Origin: Flammeovirgaceae bacterium
GTDB taxonomy: Bacteria > Bacteroidota > Bacteroidia > Cytophagales > Cyclobacteriaceae
Assembly (NCBI GenBank): GCA_003228395.1
Contig: QIDJ01000213.1
Span: 1-6,758 of the forward strand
Direction of reading: 5' to 3'
DNA length: 6,758 nt
Below, piece by piece: positions 5,834-6,758 of this stretch (position 1 is the first letter of the stretch; each line of letters starts with the position of its first letter). The notes beneath the pieces were generated by a model. It saw only the letters and a program-made list of their open reading frames with translations, was not told the DNA's origin and did not search any database. Made by a program: the position numbers and the translations under genes.

Positions 5834-5905
5834 TCACTAAATGTCCTAAATGGTAGATTATCAGCTATTTTCCATGCATGAAAGTGTCTGTTATTAGCTA
5901 ACTAT

Positions 5906-5957
5906 CTCCGCCATTCCACGCCTGTTGCGTGGTCACCTGCAGGGTGATATGGCGGAG
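5906..5957. repeat. Perfect three-way-junction palindrome (REP- or MITE-like element)
   Basis: A 9-base outer stem CTCCGCCAT (5906-5914) pairs exactly with ATGGCGGAG (5949-5957). It encloses two perfect hairpins: CCACGC/GCGTGG with a 5-base loop (5916-5932), and TCACC/GGTGA with a 5-base loop (5933-5947). Only single bases separate the arms. All 20 pairs are Watson-Crick. The element is GC-rich in AT-rich surroundings and lies beside another hairpin (5979-5990). This architecture fits a dispersed palindromic repeat moved by a RAYT/IS200-type transposase, or a small folded RNA; neither is shown by this single copy. Confidence 0.55.
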
Positions 5958-5967
5958 TTAAGCAACC

Positions 5968-5999
5968 AAAACAAACACGGGCTTTAGCCCTCTTGTTTT
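5968..5999. terminator. Possible bidirectional terminator or REP-like hairpin
   Basis: GGGC-TTTA-GCCC (5979-5990) forms a short strong hairpin flanked by AAAACAA (5968-5974) and its complement TTGTTTT (5993-5999). Transcripts on either strand would have a hairpin followed by a U-rich run. On the minus strand it could end transcription of the radical SAM-type gene about 145 bases after its stop. The 4-base stem is short for a strong terminator, and the same core could be one half of a dispersed repeat. Confidence 0.35.
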
Positions 6000-6078
6000 A
6001 AAATCTTAAATCAAATGGGGGCCTGCCAATGACAACTATATTTAGAATGGCGATATTTTCTTTTTTTAAAGTCCCGGT

Positions 6079-6110
6079 GGAAGTATTATCAAAATAATAT
6101 AAATCCTTCC
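6079..6110. repeat. Bulged inverted repeat downstream of the radical SAM-type gene
   Basis: GGAAG-TATTAT (6079-6089) pairs with ATAATA (6094-6099) and, after a 6-base bulge, CTTCC (6106-6110). The loop is CAAA. It lies 32 bases beyond the stop of the minus-strand gene at 6142, so it could protect or shape that mRNA's 3' end. On the minus strand it is followed by an A-rich rather than U-rich run, so it is not a standard terminator. The rest of 5958-6141 shows no gene. Confidence 0.35.
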
Positions 6111-6141
6111 AAACTCACTTCAATCTGTAGTGAAGGTTGAA

Positions 6142-6758
6142 TTACACTAAAACACCCGCTTTCAGGTATCCGTGGATTTCAGCGATACGCTTACTTCCGC
6201 TTTCATAGTCAACCAGGCGGTTGATCAGATAAAACATATACATGGAGGTAAGCCAGTTTATAAATCCCTGCCTGGAGCCGAGGTGTTTTTTCAAATTTAT
6301 CATAATCCAGGAAAAATGCTCCCAGGCATCAAAGCATGAATCACAACTTCGTGAAATACCTGTGCAACACCTGCGTGTTGATTTGAAATCCGCATTGTAT
6401 GCGCGAAAGTGTTTGTTATACGGGTTATCGTTTTGTAATCGTTGCCTGTTCACTTCGTTGTCAACCGACAGGTTTGTACATACTTCGTAGCCCCAACGCT
6501 GATCATACAGTTTTCCCGCTGTAATAACCTGGTTAAAATAAGAGGTCGTTAAAATCTGATCCGGATACCTGTCTATCATCCGGTCTATTTCTCTACGTAC
6601 CTTATCAAATCCTTTCCTGAAATCAAGCGCCCCGCCGCGATTACCTACATCACTGTAGTAATTGAACAATACCTTGTTTCCGTTTTGGATACACTGGTTT
6701 GTTACTTCCTCTATTTCATCCGCATAGCCGGGCGCTACAGTATAATACCAGAAAGCCC
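6142..6758 (-). CDS. Radical SAM-type protein, C-terminal part (cut by the window edge)
   Basis: The frame is open to the right edge and 204 codons are visible, beginning FWYYTVAPGYADEIEEVTN and ending at the TAA at 6144-6142. The N-terminal half, where a CxxxCxxC cluster would sit, lies outside the window. The C-terminal half has a compact cysteine cluster (visible residues about 130, 131, 138 and 141) in RRCCTGISRSCDSCFDAWEH. WIMINLKKHLGS and MYMFYLINRLVDY follow. I recall this pattern from uncharacterised radical SAM proteins with an auxiliary cysteine-rich C-terminus, but the assignment rests on that resemblance alone. It does not look like LipS1 or LipS2. About 590 bases of non-coding DNA with hairpins separate it from the regulator, so it is probably a separate transcription unit. 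Confidence 0.6.
   Translation of the reverse strand, partial: AFWYYTVAPGYADEIEEVTNQCIQNGNKVLFNYYSDVGNRGGALDFRKGFDKVRREIDRMIDRYPDQILTTSYFNQVITAGKLYDQRWGYEVCTNLSVDNEVNRQRLQNDNPYNKHFRAYNADFKSTRRCCTGISRSCDSCFDAWEHFSWIMINLKKHLGSRQGFINWLTSMYMFYLINRLVDYESGSKRIAEIHGYLKAGVLV

Noticed and set aside
5549..6141. tRNA, CRISPR array or known riboswitch in the intergenic gap
   Set aside because: There is no regularly spaced repeat array, no tRNA-like arm set, and no riboswitch core that I recognise.
6667..6669. TTG at 6669 as the start of the radical SAM-type gene
   Set aside because: The frame stays open to the window edge and the upstream residues (FWYYTVAPGYADEIEE) look like protein, so the gene is cut rather than starting here.

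Overview
The window carries most of a sulfur-oxidising heterodisulfide-reductase-like (sHdr) locus, with every gene on the minus strand. Several traits suggest a member of the Bacteroidota or a close relative. Coding GC is moderate, intergenic DNA is very AT-rich, and no start codon has a clear Shine-Dalgarno sequence. A plausible Bacteroidota-type promoter (TTG, 20 bases, TATTTTAG) lies ahead of the first gene of the cluster. This placement is inference; no rRNA or marker gene is present.

Reading in the direction of transcription (right to left), the right edge (6142-6758) holds the C-terminal part of a radical SAM-type protein. It is probably unrelated to the cluster. A non-coding gap of about 590 bases follows (5549-6141). 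It contains two terminator- or REP-like hairpins, a GC-rich perfect three-way-junction palindrome at 5906-5957, a GC-rich island at 5702-5833, and the candidate promoter and operator.

The cluster then runs without a large break: an ArsR-family regulator (sHdrR-like), TusA, DsrE2, a two-domain lipoate-protein ligase (sLpl(AB)-like), an unrecognised 83-residue protein that overlaps the ligase gene by 32 bases, a DsrE3-type protein, the lipoyl carrier LbpA (GcvH-like), sHdrC1, sHdrB1, and the first 31 codons of sHdrA, which is cut by the left edge. Gaps are 10-60 bases, which is consistent with one operon.

Known biology of the family gives a coherent picture. TusA and the DsrE proteins pass cytoplasmic persulfide sulfur. 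LbpA, lipoylated by the ligase, presents or accepts sulfur. The sHdr iron-sulfur flavoprotein complex oxidises it, ending in sulfite. The ArsR regulator would switch the operon on when reactive sulfur is present. Points to follow up are the unknown 83-residue protein, the non-canonical cysteine sets of sHdrB1 and sHdrC1, the unusual cysteine placement in the regulator, the apparent host lineage, and the structured intergenic DNA.
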